A stretch of DNA of 64,000 bases, from the NCBI GenBank assembly GCA_963704615.1, contig OY969923.1, positions 2,108,001-2,172,000 of the forward strand, read 5' to 3'. A model generated the notes under the pieces. It was given only the letters and a program-made list of their open reading frames with translations, searched no databases and was not told the origin of the DNA. Positions 47,310 through 57,197 of this stretch are shown piece after piece. Position numbers and translations under genes: made by a program. The stretch comes from Bog-756 sp963704615. GTDB lineage: Bacteria; Actinomycetota; Acidimicrobiia; Acidimicrobiales; RAAP-2. Positions within the stretch are counted from its first letter, which is position 1, and each line of letters starts with the position of its first letter.

Positions 47310-48704
47310 ATGGCCACGCGTAACCCCCCTGGTTCGCCGCGCTCGCGGGGATCGGACCGATCGGGTCGACCTTCCCGGACGCCATCGAAGGGCACCGGCC
47401 AAGGAGGCGGGGGCCGTGCCGCCCCCGGGTCAGCCAAACGTGGCACCACCAGCGGGCGGCCGCGCCGATCCGGTACCGAAGCTCAGCGGCCACGGCGGAG
47501 CGCGACCGGTGGAGGCGGTTCGGGGCGAGCCCAGCCCGGCCCGGTCAAGCGCGGCGGTTCCCAGCAGGGGGGTGCTCGACGAGACCAGGACAACCGGCAG
47601 GGCGGCCAACGGGTTGCCGCCGAACGCGACGCAGGATCGAGAGGACCCTCGTCCCGTCAGTCCCCGGCCGGTCAGTCGTCGGCCCGAGGCCCAGCCCGGC
47701 CTGGACGGCGACCCGAAGGGCGAAGGGCCGCCGAGGACAGCGCCAAGTCCCAGCGCACCCCGGTGGTGCGCAAGGGGTGGGGGAGCGTCGCCCGTCGAGG
47801 GGCGAGCACGGTCCGTACCGGACCAGTGGGCCACGGAGCCGACGGAGACACCGCTGAAGGGCGGCGGAGGACGAGGGCGAGGTCAGACGAGTTCGTCCCC
47901 GAGACGTGGGTGCGCGCCGACGAGCAGCGCGGGAAATCGCCAGCCACGCGAGATCGGCGGCAACCACCGACCCACCGGCCGGTGCAGACCCCAGCCGAGC
48001 TGCCGCCCGACATCGCCGAAGAGCTGGCCTCTGCTGCCGGACCTGACTGGAACCACCTGCGAGACCGCATCAGCGAGCGGATGGCGGCCGGCATCGGGGC
48101 CTACGAGCGAGAGCGCTACCGGGACGCCTCTCGCATCCTCCGGACGGTGGTGGAGGCCGTCCCGACCGCGCCTTCGGCGCGGGAGCTCCTCGCCCTTGCC
48201 CTCTACCACCAGGGATTCTGGAAGGCCGCCCTCCCCAACCTCGAGGCGTTTGCGACGCTGACCGGGTCGGTCGACCAGCATCCGGTGCGCATGGACTGTC
48301 AGCGAGCTCTCGGCCGACCCAAAAGGGTCGAGACGCTCTTCGACGAGCTCAGGCGGGGATCACCTGATCCCGAGGTCCTCTCCGAAGGTCGGCTGGTCCT
48401 GGCCGGAACCCGTGCCGACAACGGTGACCTGGCCGGTGCGGTGTCCCTGCTGGTCGGGGCGGGCGCGGGCAGGCTGGTCCGCAATCCTGCCGAGCGCCAT
48501 CTCCGGCAGTGGTACGTGCTCGGCGATCTGACCGAGCGATCCGGGGACCTGCCCAAGGCCCGTGAGCTGTTCTTGCGGGTAGCCGCCGTCGATCCCGACG
48601 CCTACGACGTGGTCGACCGCCTCGAATCGCTGGGACCACCGACCAGGCCGAACAGGTCGACCAGGTCGCCGAGGACGCCGAAACACGCCCCAAGCGCCCA
48701 TTAG
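47310..48704 (+). CDS. TPR-like protein with a long basic disordered N-terminus
   Basis: The 464-residue protein is half disorder: residues 1 to about 230 are Gly, Arg, Ser, Pro and Gln rich with no fold. The C-terminal part (about 245-440) is helical and TPR-like (YRDASRILRTVVEAVPTAPS, ELLALALYHQGFWKAALPNL, DLPKARELFLRVAAVDPDAY). The basic tail could bind nucleic acid; that is inference. It starts 85 nt after purU and ends 11 nt before the aldolase gene. Confidence 0.75.
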   Translation: MATRNPPGSPRSRGSDRSGRPSRTPSKGTGQGGGGRAAPGSAKRGTTSGRPRRSGTEAQRPRRSATGGGGSGRAQPGPVKRGGSQQGGARRDQDNRQGGQRVAAERDAGSRGPSSRQSPAGQSSARGPARPGRRPEGRRAAEDSAKSQRTPVVRKGWGSVARRGASTVRTGPVGHGADGDTAEGRRRTRARSDEFVPETWVRADEQRGKSPATRDRRQPPTHRPVQTPAELPPDIAEELASAAGPDWNHLRDRISERMAAGIGAYERERYRDASRILRTVVEAVPTAPSARELLALALYHQGFWKAALPNLEAFATLTGSVDQHPVRMDCQRALGRPKRVETLFDELRRGSPDPEVLSEGRLVLAGTRADNGDLAGAVSLLVGAGAGRLVRNPAERHLRQWYVLGDLTERSGDLPKARELFLRVAAVDPDAYDVVDRLESLGPPTRPNRSTRSPRTPKHAPSAH

Positions 48705-48715
48705 GCTCGCGGAGC

Positions 48716-49765
48716 ATGAACCTCGAACAGATTTTGGGCGACGAGGCCGACTCGCTGCTCGGGCATGTGGCCAAGGCCTTCCCGGCCGAGCACCTCCTTC
48801 TTCCCGGCCCCGACCACCTGGACCGGATCTTCGTCGACTCGGACCGGTCCTCCTCGGTGCTCCGCAACATGGGCTTGGTCTACAACACGGGACGCCTCGC
48901 CGGAACCGGCTACCTGTCAATTCTTCCTGTCGATCAGGGCATCGAGCACTCGGCCGCAGCCAGCTTCGCCAAGTTTCCCGCCTACTTCGATCCCGCCAAG
49001 CTCTGCGACCTGGCCATCGCCGGCGATTGCAACGCCATCGCCACCACCCTGGGTGGACTGGGCATCGTGTCCCGCCGTTACGTCCACCGGATCCCTTTCA
49101 TCGTGAAGCTGAACCACAACGACTTCCTCAACTACCCGAACACCTACGACCAGATCATGTTCGCCGGCGTGAACCAGGCCTTCGACCTGGGCGCGGTGGG
49201 TGTGGGCGCGACCATCTACTTCGGGTCAGAAGGGGCCGACCGCCAGATCGTGGAGGTCTCGCGCGCTTTCGCCGAGGCCCACCGTTTGGGCATGTTCACC
49301 GTCCTGTGGTGCTACCTGCGGAACGCCGCGTTCAAGCAGGGAGACGTCGACTACCACCTGTCTGCCGATCTCACCGGGCAGGCCAACCACCTGGGCGTGA
49401 CCATCGAGGCGGACATCATCAAGCAGAAGCAGCCGGAGAACAATGGCGGCTACAACGCGCTCAAGTTCGGGAAGACCGATCCGCTGGTCTACAGCGAGCT
49501 CACCACCGACCACCCCATCGATCTCACCCGGTGGCAGGTGGTCAACTGCTACGCCGGGAGGATCCCCATGATCAATTCCGGGGGTGAATCCAAGGGTGCC
49601 GACGATCTGGCTCAGGCGGTCCGCACTGCAGTCATCAACAAGCGGGCTGGGGGATCAGGTCTGATCGTGGGCCGGAAGTCATTCCAGCGCCCCACCGAGG
49701 AGGGTGCCGCCCTCATCCATGCCGTCCAGGATGTCTACCTCGATCCGTCGGTCACCGTCGCCTGA
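48716..49765 (+). CDS. Fructose-bisphosphate aldolase, class I (DhnA/archaeal type)
   Basis: It cleaves or forms fructose-1,6-bisphosphate in glycolysis or gluconeogenesis. The DhnA-type core is clear: LSILPVDQGIEHSAAASFAK, FIVKLNHNDFLNYP, GAVGVGATIYFGS, and late NSGGESKGADDL and GLIVGRKSFQRP. The lysine that forms the Schiff base in this family lies in the barrel and cannot be singled out here. 349 residues. It starts at ATG 48716, and a ferredoxin-linked oxidoreductase follows. Confidence 0.9.
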   Translation: MNLEQILGDEADSLLGHVAKAFPAEHLLLPGPDHLDRIFVDSDRSSSVLRNMGLVYNTGRLAGTGYLSILPVDQGIEHSAAASFAKFPAYFDPAKLCDLAIAGDCNAIATTLGGLGIVSRRYVHRIPFIVKLNHNDFLNYPNTYDQIMFAGVNQAFDLGAVGVGATIYFGSEGADRQIVEVSRAFAEAHRLGMFTVLWCYLRNAAFKQGDVDYHLSADLTGQANHLGVTIEADIIKQKQPENNGGYNALKFGKTDPLVYSELTTDHPIDLTRWQVVNCYAGRIPMINSGGESKGADDLAQAVRTAVINKRAGGSGLIVGRKSFQRPTEEGAALIHAVQDVYLDPSVTVA

Positions 49766-49844
49766 CCACGGATTGCCACCATCGTCGCCCGAGTCGAGAG
49801 GGCCGGCGGTAGACTCGACGAAGATCAGCACGAAGAGGAGCCCG

Positions 49845-51815
49845 GTGTCCAACACCACGACCGACCCGAAATCCCCCCATTTGCTCGACCGCGTGGTCAT
49901 CCGGTTCGCTGGAGATTCGGGAGACGGCATGCAGCTGGCGGGTGACCGGTTCACCACCACGTCGGCTCTGCTCGGGAACGACCTGGCCACCTTCCCCGAC
50001 TTCCCGGCGGAGATCCGAGCACCGGCCGGAACCCTGGCCGGGGTGTCGGCGTTTCAGGTACACATCTCCGATCACGACATTTCGACGCCGGGCGACTCGC
50101 CCAACGTGCTGGTGGCCATGAACCCCGCCGCGCTCAAGGCCAACATCGACTCGCTCCCCAAGGGGGCCATCCTCATCGCCAACGTGGATGCCTTCGAAGA
50201 GCGCAACCTGGCCAAGGCCGGCTACGAGACCAATCCTCTGGCCGACGGCTCACTGTCCGCCTACACCGTTTACGAGGTCCCGATGACCTCGATCACCACC
50301 GAGGTGTCCAAGGACGCCGGGGTCAAGCCGCGGGATGCCGAGCGGTCCAAGAACTTCTTCGCCCTGGGCTTGATCAGCTGGCTCTACACCCGGCCCATTG
50401 ACGCCACCATCGAATGGATTACGGAGAAGTACGCGGGCAAGCCCCTGGTCATGGAGGCGAACCTCCGGGCCTTCAAGGCCGGGTTCCACTTCGGGGAGAC
50501 CGCCGAGCTGTTCGAGTCCTCCTATGAGGTGAAGCCGGCCACCCTGGAGCCCGGCGAGTACGTCAACGTGACCGGCAACACGGCCACCGCCTGGGGTCTG
50601 ATCGTCGCTTCGCAACGCAGTGGCCTGCCCCTGTTCCTCGGCACCTATCCGATTACGCCGGCGTCCGACATCCTCCATGAGCTGTCCAAGCACAAGCAGT
50701 TCGGGGTCCGAACCTTCCAGGCCGAAGACGAGATATCCGGCATCGGCGCCGCCCTCGGCGCCGCCTTTGGAGGTGCATTGGGGGTCACCACCACCTCCGG
50801 CCCGGGCATCGACCTCAAGGCCGAGACCATGGGCTTGGCCATCAGCCTCGAGCTGCCGCTCCTGATCATCGACATCCAGCGGGGTGGACCGTCGACCGGT
50901 CTCCCCACCAAGACGGAACAGGCCGATCTGCTCCACGCCATGTACGGCCGCCATGGCGAAGCGCCTCTCCCCATCGTCGCCGCCAAAACCCCCTCCCACT
51001 GCTTCGAGGCGACGCTCGAGGCGGTCCGACTGGCGGTCAAGTACCGCACACCGGTGATCCTGCTGTCGGACGGCTATCTGGCCAACGGCTCCGAGCCGTG
51101 GCGCCTGCCCGATCTGGCCGAGCTACCCGACATCGATCCCGGGTTCGCGGTGGCTCCCAATCACACCGACCCCGATGGAGAACAGGTCTTCTGGCCCTAC
51201 GTCCGCGACGAGGAAACCCTGGCCCGGCCCTGGGCTCCCCCCGGCGTGCCCGGTCTGGAGCACCGCATCGGCGGCCTCGAGAAGGCGGACGGCTCGGGCA
51301 ACGTCGCCTACGACGGTCCCAACCACGAGCGAATGACCCGTCTGCGGGCGGCCAAGATCGCCGGCATCGCCCGTGACATTCCGCCGACCGACGTCGACGA
51401 CGAGGAGGGCGCCGAGGTTCTGGTGATCGGCTGGGGCTCCACCTACGGGGCGATCGCCGCCGGAGTGCAGCGGGTGAGGGCGCGGGGGTACCAGGTGGCC
51501 CAGGCCCATTTGGTGAACCTCAATCCCTTCCCCGCCGACCTAGGCGATGTCCTCGGCCGTTACAAGAAGGTGCTGGTCCCCGAGGTCAATCTCGGACAGC
51601 TCAGCCGGCTTCTGCGCGCCGAGTACCTGGTGGACACGGTGTCCTTCACTCAGGTCCAGGGCATTCCCTTCCGGGCTGCGGCGATGGAGGCGGCCATCCT
51701 TCAGCAGATGGGATCCGACGACGACCTGATCGGACCCGGGGCCGAGGCGGTCCCGGCTGCGAACGGAACCAACGGCGCCGGCTCCGCTTCTGTCACCGGA
51801 AAGGCATCGGACTGA
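49845..51815 (+). CDS. korA: 2-oxoacid:ferredoxin oxidoreductase, fused gamma-alpha subunit
   Basis: The 656-residue subunit begins with the gamma domain (VVIRFAGDSGDGMQLAGDRF, residues 12-200) and continues into the alpha pyrimidine domain (FLGTYPITPASDILHELSKH, TTTSGPGIDLKAETMGLAIS, QRGGPSTGLPTKTEQADLL). GTG 49845 follows GAGGAG by 5 nt. With KorB it oxidises 2-oxoglutarate (or another 2-oxoacid) to the acyl-CoA while reducing ferredoxin. The order alpha-beta with TGATG overlap matches actinobacterial korAB. Confidence 0.93.
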   Translation: MSNTTTDPKSPHLLDRVVIRFAGDSGDGMQLAGDRFTTTSALLGNDLATFPDFPAEIRAPAGTLAGVSAFQVHISDHDISTPGDSPNVLVAMNPAALKANIDSLPKGAILIANVDAFEERNLAKAGYETNPLADGSLSAYTVYEVPMTSITTEVSKDAGVKPRDAERSKNFFALGLISWLYTRPIDATIEWITEKYAGKPLVMEANLRAFKAGFHFGETAELFESSYEVKPATLEPGEYVNVTGNTATAWGLIVASQRSGLPLFLGTYPITPASDILHELSKHKQFGVRTFQAEDEISGIGAALGAAFGGALGVTTTSGPGIDLKAETMGLAISLELPLLIIDIQRGGPSTGLPTKTEQADLLHAMYGRHGEAPLPIVAAKTPSHCFEATLEAVRLAVKYRTPVILLSDGYLANGSEPWRLPDLAELPDIDPGFAVAPNHTDPDGEQVFWPYVRDEETLARPWAPPGVPGLEHRIGGLEKADGSGNVAYDGPNHERMTRLRAAKIAGIARDIPPTDVDDEEGAEVLVIGWGSTYGAIAAGVQRVRARGYQVAQAHLVNLNPFPADLGDVLGRYKKVLVPEVNLGQLSRLLRAEYLVDTVSFTQVQGIPFRAAAMEAAILQQMGSDDDLIGPGAEAVPAANGTNGAGSASVTGKASD

Positions 51816-52861
51816 TGACCGACCTCGCCCACGCTGACGAAACATCGCAACCGATCCCACTCACCACACGCAAGGACTGGTCCTCGGACCAGGAGGTCCG
51901 CTGGTGCCCGGGTTGTGGGGACTACTCGATCCTGGCTGCCGTGCAGATGCTGATGCCCGAGCTCGGTGTGCGACGGGAGAACACCGTGTTCCTGTCCGGA
52001 ATCGGCTGCGCCGCCCGGTTCCCGTACTACATGAACACCTACGGGCTGCACTCCATCCACGGCCGGGCACCGGCCATGGCCACCGGGCTGGCCACGACGC
52101 GCCCGGACCTCGATGTCTGGGTGGTCACCGGTGACGGCGACGCACTGTCGATCGGCGGCAATCACCTGATCCATGCCTTGCGCCGCAACGTCAACATCAC
52201 CATCCTCCTGTTCAACAACCAGATCTACGGCCTGACCAAGGGCCAGTACTCACCCACGTCCGAAGTGGCCAAGGTGACCAAGTCGACGCCCTTCGGGTCA
52301 TTGGAGCAGCCCTTCAATCCCCTGAGTCTTGCTCTCGGCGCCGAGGCCACCTTCGTCGCTCGCACCCATGACATGGATCGCAAGCACATGATGGAGGTCT
52401 TCCGCCGGGCCCATGCCCACAAAGGGGCTTCCTTCGTGGAGATCTACCAGAACTGCAACGTCTTCAACGACGGTGCCTTCGAGCAGATCACCGGTAAGGA
52501 CCACCGGGCCGACATGCTGATCCCCCTGGTCCACGGCGAGCCCATTCGCTTCGGGCCCGAAGGTGAGCACGGTGTCGTTCTCCAACGGGACGGCTCGGTC
52601 GATGTGGTCGAGGTGGACGACGTGGGGGAGACGGCTCTGCTTGTCCATGACGAGCGCCGCGACAATCCCGGGCTCGCCTTCCAACTGAGCCGGCTGTCGC
52701 GAGGTCCCTACGAGCCGACGCCGATCGGGGTGTTCCGCGATGTGGATCGACCCGAGTACGGGGTGGAGATGTCACGTCAGATCGACGAAGCCACCGCCAA
52801 GCGCGGTCCGGGCGACCTGGCGACCCTGCTCCGCTCCGGTTCGTCGTGGACGGTCGAGTAG
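51815..52861 (+). CDS. korB: 2-oxoacid:ferredoxin oxidoreductase, beta subunit
   Basis: The TPP-binding subunit (348 residues). RWCPGCGDYSILAAVQ and SGIGCAARFPYYMNTYG carry the iron-sulfur cysteines, and VVTGDGDALSIGGNHLIHAL with NNQIYGLTKGQYSPTS is the TPP-Mg site. ATG 51815 overlaps the korA stop. The C-terminus (VHGEPIRFGPEGEHGVVLQ) is the typical KorB end. Confidence 0.95.
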   Translation: MTDLAHADETSQPIPLTTRKDWSSDQEVRWCPGCGDYSILAAVQMLMPELGVRRENTVFLSGIGCAARFPYYMNTYGLHSIHGRAPAMATGLATTRPDLDVWVVTGDGDALSIGGNHLIHALRRNVNITILLFNNQIYGLTKGQYSPTSEVAKVTKSTPFGSLEQPFNPLSLALGAEATFVARTHDMDRKHMMEVFRRAHAHKGASFVEIYQNCNVFNDGAFEQITGKDHRADMLIPLVHGEPIRFGPEGEHGVVLQRDGSVDVVEVDDVGETALLVHDERRDNPGLAFQLSRLSRGPYEPTPIGVFRDVDRPEYGVEMSRQIDEATAKRGPGDLATLLRSGSSWTVE

Positions 52862-52915
52862 ACCGGCACCGACCGGGCCTGGCCGGCCACCGGTGATTCG
52901 CATCGAACGGTGACC

Positions 52916-53485
52916 ATGTTCGTGGCGATGCTGCGCAGCATCAATGTGGGTGGCCGCAACCGGGTGGCCATGGCCGACCTTCGTTCGCTTGCCTCGTCGC
53001 TCGGCTACCACGACGTCCAAACCTACGTCCAGAGCGGGAACCTCGTCTTCACTGGAACCGGCTCACCCGCCCCTATCGCCCAGGCTCTCGAGGACGGAAT
53101 CGTCTCTGAGCTCGGTCTCACCGTCCCGGTCGTGGTGCGAAACACGTCACAACTCCGGGGGATCCTGCGTGACAACCCGTATGCCGAACTGGATGTCGAC
53201 CCGAAGACCATCCACGTCACGTTCCTTGCCGACCGACCCGACAAGGCCAAGCAGAGTGATCTCGAAGAGCGGGCTGGGCAGTTCGGGGATGACCGGTTCA
53301 CCGTGGTGGGTGGGAACGTCTTTCTCCACTGTCCGGGTGGTCACGGGGAGACCAAGCTCACCAATTCCTACCTCGAACGCCGCCTGGGAGTGACCGGTAC
53401 CACCCGCAACTGGCGGACGGTCACCACTCTGGCGGCGATGGCCGGCGTGGGAGTCGTCGGGGAGGTGCCGACCGCTCCGAAGTAG
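52916..53485 (+). CDS. DUF1697 family protein
   Basis: The 189-residue protein begins FVAMLRSINVGGRNRVAMAD and continues YVQSGNLVFTG and TKLTNSYLERRLGVTGTTRN, the pattern of DUF1697 (PF08002), a common family of unknown function. ATG 52916 is favoured; GTG 52910 is in frame just before it. Confidence 0.88.
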   Translation: MFVAMLRSINVGGRNRVAMADLRSLASSLGYHDVQTYVQSGNLVFTGTGSPAPIAQALEDGIVSELGLTVPVVVRNTSQLRGILRDNPYAELDVDPKTIHVTFLADRPDKAKQSDLEERAGQFGDDRFTVVGGNVFLHCPGGHGETKLTNSYLERRLGVTGTTRNWRTVTTLAAMAGVGVVGEVPTAPK

Positions 53486-53495
53486 TGTCGTCGCC

Positions 53496-53966
53496 ATGGA
53501 CACCGGTGGCCTGACCTCGGAGGATCGGTTCGGCATCGACGACCTGCTCACCCGGTATGCCACCGCCATCGACGGTCTGGACTGGGTGATGCTGGACACC
53601 GTCTTCACCTCCGATGCCCATCTCGATTACCGGTCGGCGGGAGGCCTGGTCGGAACCTATCCCGAGGTCCGCCAGTGGCTCGCCGACGTGCTGCCCATCT
53701 TCGAGGTGACCCAGCACTTGGTGGTCAATCGCGAGCTGGGTCAGGACGACGACGGGTTCCGGGCCCGGTCCTGTTTCCTCAACGTCAACCGCCTGACTGT
53801 CCAGGGTGAGCCCTGGCAGTTCACCGTCGGTGGTCGTTACCACGACCGTCTGGTGGACACCCCGGATGGGTGGCGGATCGCACGGCGGATCGAACACACC
53901 TTGTGGTGGGACCATCCGATGCCCGGACTTCCGGCCCTCCCGTACCCGGTTCCGGAGAGCGACTGA
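53496..53966 (+). CDS. SnoaL-like (NTF2-fold) protein
   Basis: A 156-residue single-domain protein. DRFGIDDLLTRYATAIDGLD, FTSDAHLDYRSAGG and the strand-rich second half (FTVGGRYHDRLVDTPDGWRI, RRIEHTLWW) are typical of the SnoaL_4-type cone fold found in polyketide cyclases and dehydratases. The substrate cannot be inferred. It lies 10 nt after the DUF1697 gene. Confidence 0.85.
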   Translation: MDTGGLTSEDRFGIDDLLTRYATAIDGLDWVMLDTVFTSDAHLDYRSAGGLVGTYPEVRQWLADVLPIFEVTQHLVVNRELGQDDDGFRARSCFLNVNRLTVQGEPWQFTVGGRYHDRLVDTPDGWRIARRIEHTLWWDHPMPGLPALPYPVPESD

Positions 53967-54027
53967 TCTCAGCGGCGAGGCGCCAGGCGCCCGCGACGCG
54001 ACGGCGGGCAGCGGCGCGGAGCGAGAA

Positions 54028-54468
54028 TCAGGGGGTCAGAAAGGGAGGATTGGTCGCACCGGTCTCCCCCGCATATCCCCTCTGCCGACGGCGGGTGCTC
54101 CGCCCGATGACCACCGCTCCGAAGAAGACAATGGCGAGGGACACGATGAGGATGGCAAAGGTCGCCGCGCCTCTGTCGTCGGCCGCCGTCTGGCACTCCT
54201 GGACGAACGCCGTCCACTGGGCGCGGGCCGCCTGGTTGGTTGCCGCTGGTTCGGGGCCTGCTCCGATCGTGCCCGGGTCGAACAGGGCGACGATGGCGGC
54301 CTCCGACCCCTGTCCGGGACCGCAGGTGCCGCCCGCGGCCGGTGACGGGAGACCCACCAACAGTCCGGTGACGGCAAACGCCACGCCGAACAACCCCAGG
54401 CAGACGACCAGGATCCTGGTCCAGGTGCGATCGCTCCTCACACGATCCGATGCTAGGCCGGGAACCAT
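54028..54468 (-). CDS. Small two-helix membrane protein of unknown function
   Basis: A ~146-residue protein with membrane helices near residues 20-40 (RILVVCLGLFGVAFAVTGLL) and 102-122 (AATFAILIVSLAIVFFGAVV), between which lies a ~60-residue extracytoplasmic loop with two cysteines (CGPGQG, CQTAAD). ATG 54468 is chosen to place the first helix near the N-terminus. I recognise no family. Confidence 0.6.
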   Translation of the reverse strand: MVPGLASDRVRSDRTWTRILVVCLGLFGVAFAVTGLLVGLPSPAAGGTCGPGQGSEAAIVALFDPGTIGAGPEPAATNQAARAQWTAFVQECQTAADDRGAATFAILIVSLAIVFFGAVVIGRSTRRRQRGYAGETGATNPPFLTP

Positions 54469-54543
54469 CGTGGGCTGACACGGGGAGGCTGTGCCCACCC
54501 GGTGTCCGCCATCAGGTCGGCGATACTCGATGACCACCGCGGA

Positions 54544-55791
54544 TCAGGGAGCACCGGGGCCCGAGAAGGTGGCGTAGTCCCCGTCAGCATTCATCATCAT
54601 GCAGAACTGCGGACTGGGGCAGGACACAAAGGTCCCGATCCCGGTGTACTGGCTGGCGGTCGGCAGGATCTGGGTGGGCGCGGACCACGAACTGCCGTTC
54701 CACAGCACGGCCGAGCCTCCCTGGTCGGCGGCGACGCAGAACGTCGTGGTCGGGCACGAGATCGCATCGAGCCCGCCGTGGGAGTCGATGGTCTGCTCGG
54801 GCGACCAGCCCGTTCCGGCCCCGCCGGACGAGACACCGGTACCGTTGACGATCAGGCACTCACCGGCCGAGGGGCAGGAGATGGCGGTGGGATCACCCGT
54901 GCCGACGGCCAATGACGCGGTCCAGCGAGTGGGCTCCTGTGTCCAGGTGGAGCCGTTCCAGTCGAGCACTGACCCTCCCACCACGGCAGTGCACGAGGAG
55001 CTGGTCGGGCACGAGACGCCGACCCGACCCGCCTGGTAGAGGGATACGGTGCTCGACCCCGGTCCGTTCGGCACCCCGAAGGACTGGGGAGCAAGCCAGC
55101 TGCCGCCCCGGAGCATGTAGGCGTGACCGGTGTTGTCGACGAAGGCGCAGGTGGTCGGGGCCGGGCACGAGACGGCGGTGAACCGGGCATCGGGTTGCCC
55201 GGGCCCCGGGTCCGCCGGATTGGCGGGAAGCCCCGGTGGTGGCGCCATCGGAATGGGCGCCAACCAGTTGGTGCCATCTCCCTCGGTGACGTGCTCGGAT
55301 CCGTCCACGATCACGCAGGACGGTCCCGACGTGCAGCTGATAGCGGGAAGGATCGGGGCCGTCACCGGCCCGTTGGCCGGCGCGGGAAAGTACACCGAGG
55401 GATCGGACCAGGCGGCCCCGTCCCACGAGACCGCCACACCCGCCCCCGGAGTCAGTGTGTTGGTTCCTCCGGTGCCCCCACCCGAAGCGACGCAGAAGGT
55501 GTCCGATATGCACGACACCGATGTGAATCCGCCGCCCGGGGGCAGCGCAGTCAAAGTGTTGCTCCAACCCGGTGCCGGGACGGCAGGAGCGGGCACTGTG
55601 GTGGGGATGGCCGAGGGGGGCCCGGTGGCGGTCGTCGAGGTCGAGGGCACCGTGCTCGTCGTCGGGGCCGGTTCGGGGGTTCGGTGTGGCGGGACGCGGC
55701 GAAGTGCCGTCGGGACCGACGAGGAGCAACCACCGACCGTCACGATCAGGGCCGCGACGGCGAGGGACGCAGCCAACCGCCTTGGAGCCAC
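54544..55791 (-). CDS. Lipoprotein with seven Cys-x5-Cys repeats, predicted beta-propeller
   Basis: From GTG 55791 the 415-residue product begins with a lipoprotein signal (RRLAASLAVAALIVTVGGC; cysteine about residue 19) and a Thr/Pro-rich linker. Then seven repeats of about 45-55 residues each carry SC-x5-C followed by small hydrophobics: SCISDTFC, SCTSGPSC, SCPAPTTC, SCPTSSSC, SCPSAGEC, SCPTTTFC, SCPSPQFC. Most are followed by a W-x-x-P-type strand. Seven such units suggest a seven-bladed propeller with one disulfide per blade. Frames upstream of 55791 are not conserved-looking. Confidence 0.75.
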   Translation of the reverse strand: MAPRRLAASLAVAALIVTVGGCSSSVPTALRRVPPHRTPEPAPTTSTVPSTSTTATGPPSAIPTTVPAPAVPAPGWSNTLTALPPGGGFTSVSCISDTFCVASGGGTGGTNTLTPGAGVAVSWDGAAWSDPSVYFPAPANGPVTAPILPAISCTSGPSCVIVDGSEHVTEGDGTNWLAPIPMAPPPGLPANPADPGPGQPDARFTAVSCPAPTTCAFVDNTGHAYMLRGGSWLAPQSFGVPNGPGSSTVSLYQAGRVGVSCPTSSSCTAVVGGSVLDWNGSTWTQEPTRWTASLAVGTGDPTAISCPSAGECLIVNGTGVSSGGAGTGWSPEQTIDSHGGLDAISCPTTTFCVAADQGGSAVLWNGSSWSAPTQILPTASQYTGIGTFVSCPSPQFCMMMNADGDYATFSGPGAP

Positions 55792-55913
55792 ATGCCCCCT
55801 TTTGTCCGGGATCGTCTTGCCCCTACGGGTTGACCGACCGCACAGGATACCGGCCCCGACGTCCCGGACCGGGGCACGGTCGGGTTGGCGGTGGGCGGGC
55901 CGACCCTCGTCGA

Positions 55914-57149
55914 TTACCCGGGATCGACCGCCGGTTCGCGGTCGTCCAGGGTCCGGAACACCATCCCGGTCCGTGGTTTGGGATGGAAGTAGGTGCTCTT
56001 CGGGGGCATTCGTCGTCCGGCATGGGCCCATTCGGCGATCTGACTCACCGACACCGGGCGCAACAGGACCACCGCTTGGGCCTGCTCGGTCGCCACCGCG
56101 TCGACGGCGTGCTGCCACGAGTTGAAGAACTCGAGGGTGTGGTCGGGCAACTCGGCGATGACCAGGGCCACCATCGACGAGTCGAGGTCGGCTCCGGCGG
56201 CTTCCGGGGTGCCGTCCTTGGGGCTGAGGAGCCAGGCGCCCGAGGGCATCACCAGGGCCAAGGCACCGGACTCGCCGAGGGCGCCGGTCGTCCGCTCCTG
56301 GAAATCACCGGCCCGGGTGACGTCGAACCATGAGGAGAAGACGTCCACCAGGTCGAGCCCGTCGGGGAGTCCCGAGAGCCCACGGTGGATCGGACCCACC
56401 TCGAGCTGGTCCTCGGTCAGCTCCACGACCAGCGCCATCACCAGATCGACGCCGGCCTGGTCCTCGCTCCCTCCCGACCCGGCCAGTCGCGAGTGCTCCT
56501 GGCGGAAGGTCAACGCCGTCTCGTAGCGGTGGTGGCCGTCGGCGATGACCACCGGAGCAGTGGCCACCGTCTCGGACACCGCACGGATCACCGAAGGCTC
56601 GTGGATCGCCCACAGCTCGTGGAGCACGCCGTCGTCATCGGTGGCGGCCGCATCGGCTGGGTTGTCGCGCACGAAGGTCTTGGTCAGCCCGGCACTGAGT
56701 GACAGGCCCCAGATGGGCGAGAGGTTGGCTCCGGTCGCTCGCATCAATTCGAGCCGATCGCTCTTGGCCTTGGGCAGGGTCTGCTCGTGGGGCAGGATCT
56801 CCGAGGTGCTGGCCTCGTCGATACCCAGGGCCCCGATCACTCCGTTGGTGGCGTGTCCACCATCGGGTGAAGTCATCCGGTAGGCGTAGAAGCACGGCTC
56901 GCCGTCCCGGACGAGGATGCCCTCCTCCTGCCACTGCTTGAGTTGGTGGGCCGCGTTGGCGTAGCGGTCCAGCTCGGCGCGGTGGTCGGGCTCGGGGACG
57001 TCGATCCGGACCACGTTGAGACTGTGCCGCTCGGCCAGGTTGTCCCGCTCCCGGGGACCGATCACGTCATAGGGGGGCGCGACGACCATCGAGAGATCGA
57101 CACGAGATGTGTCGTAGCGGAGACCGCAGAACGGTTCGAACCGAGGCAT
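55914..57149 (-). CDS. DUF1015 family protein
   Basis: The 411-residue cytosolic protein starts PRFEPFCGLRYDTSRVDLS, has VVAPPYDVI, LPHEQTLPKAKSDRLELMRA and VIADGHHRYETALTFRQEH, all diagnostic of DUF1015, a widespread family that may act on phosphorylated or amino-acid substrates but is not well defined. ATG 57149 is used; the GTG at 57155 is in frame two codons earlier. Confidence 0.9.
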   Translation of the reverse strand: MPRFEPFCGLRYDTSRVDLSMVVAPPYDVIGPRERDNLAERHSLNVVRIDVPEPDHRAELDRYANAAHQLKQWQEEGILVRDGEPCFYAYRMTSPDGGHATNGVIGALGIDEASTSEILPHEQTLPKAKSDRLELMRATGANLSPIWGLSLSAGLTKTFVRDNPADAAATDDDGVLHELWAIHEPSVIRAVSETVATAPVVIADGHHRYETALTFRQEHSRLAGSGGSEDQAGVDLVMALVVELTEDQLEVGPIHRGLSGLPDGLDLVDVFSSWFDVTRAGDFQERTTGALGESGALALVMPSGAWLLSPKDGTPEAAGADLDSSMVALVIAELPDHTLEFFNSWQHAVDAVATEQAQAVVLLRPVSVSQIAEWAHAGRRMPPKSTYFHPKPRTGMVFRTLDDREPAVDPG

Positions 57150-57197
57150 GGCCACTGCGTATCACATCACGGTGGCGGCAACGGAAGTCCCTGGCCA

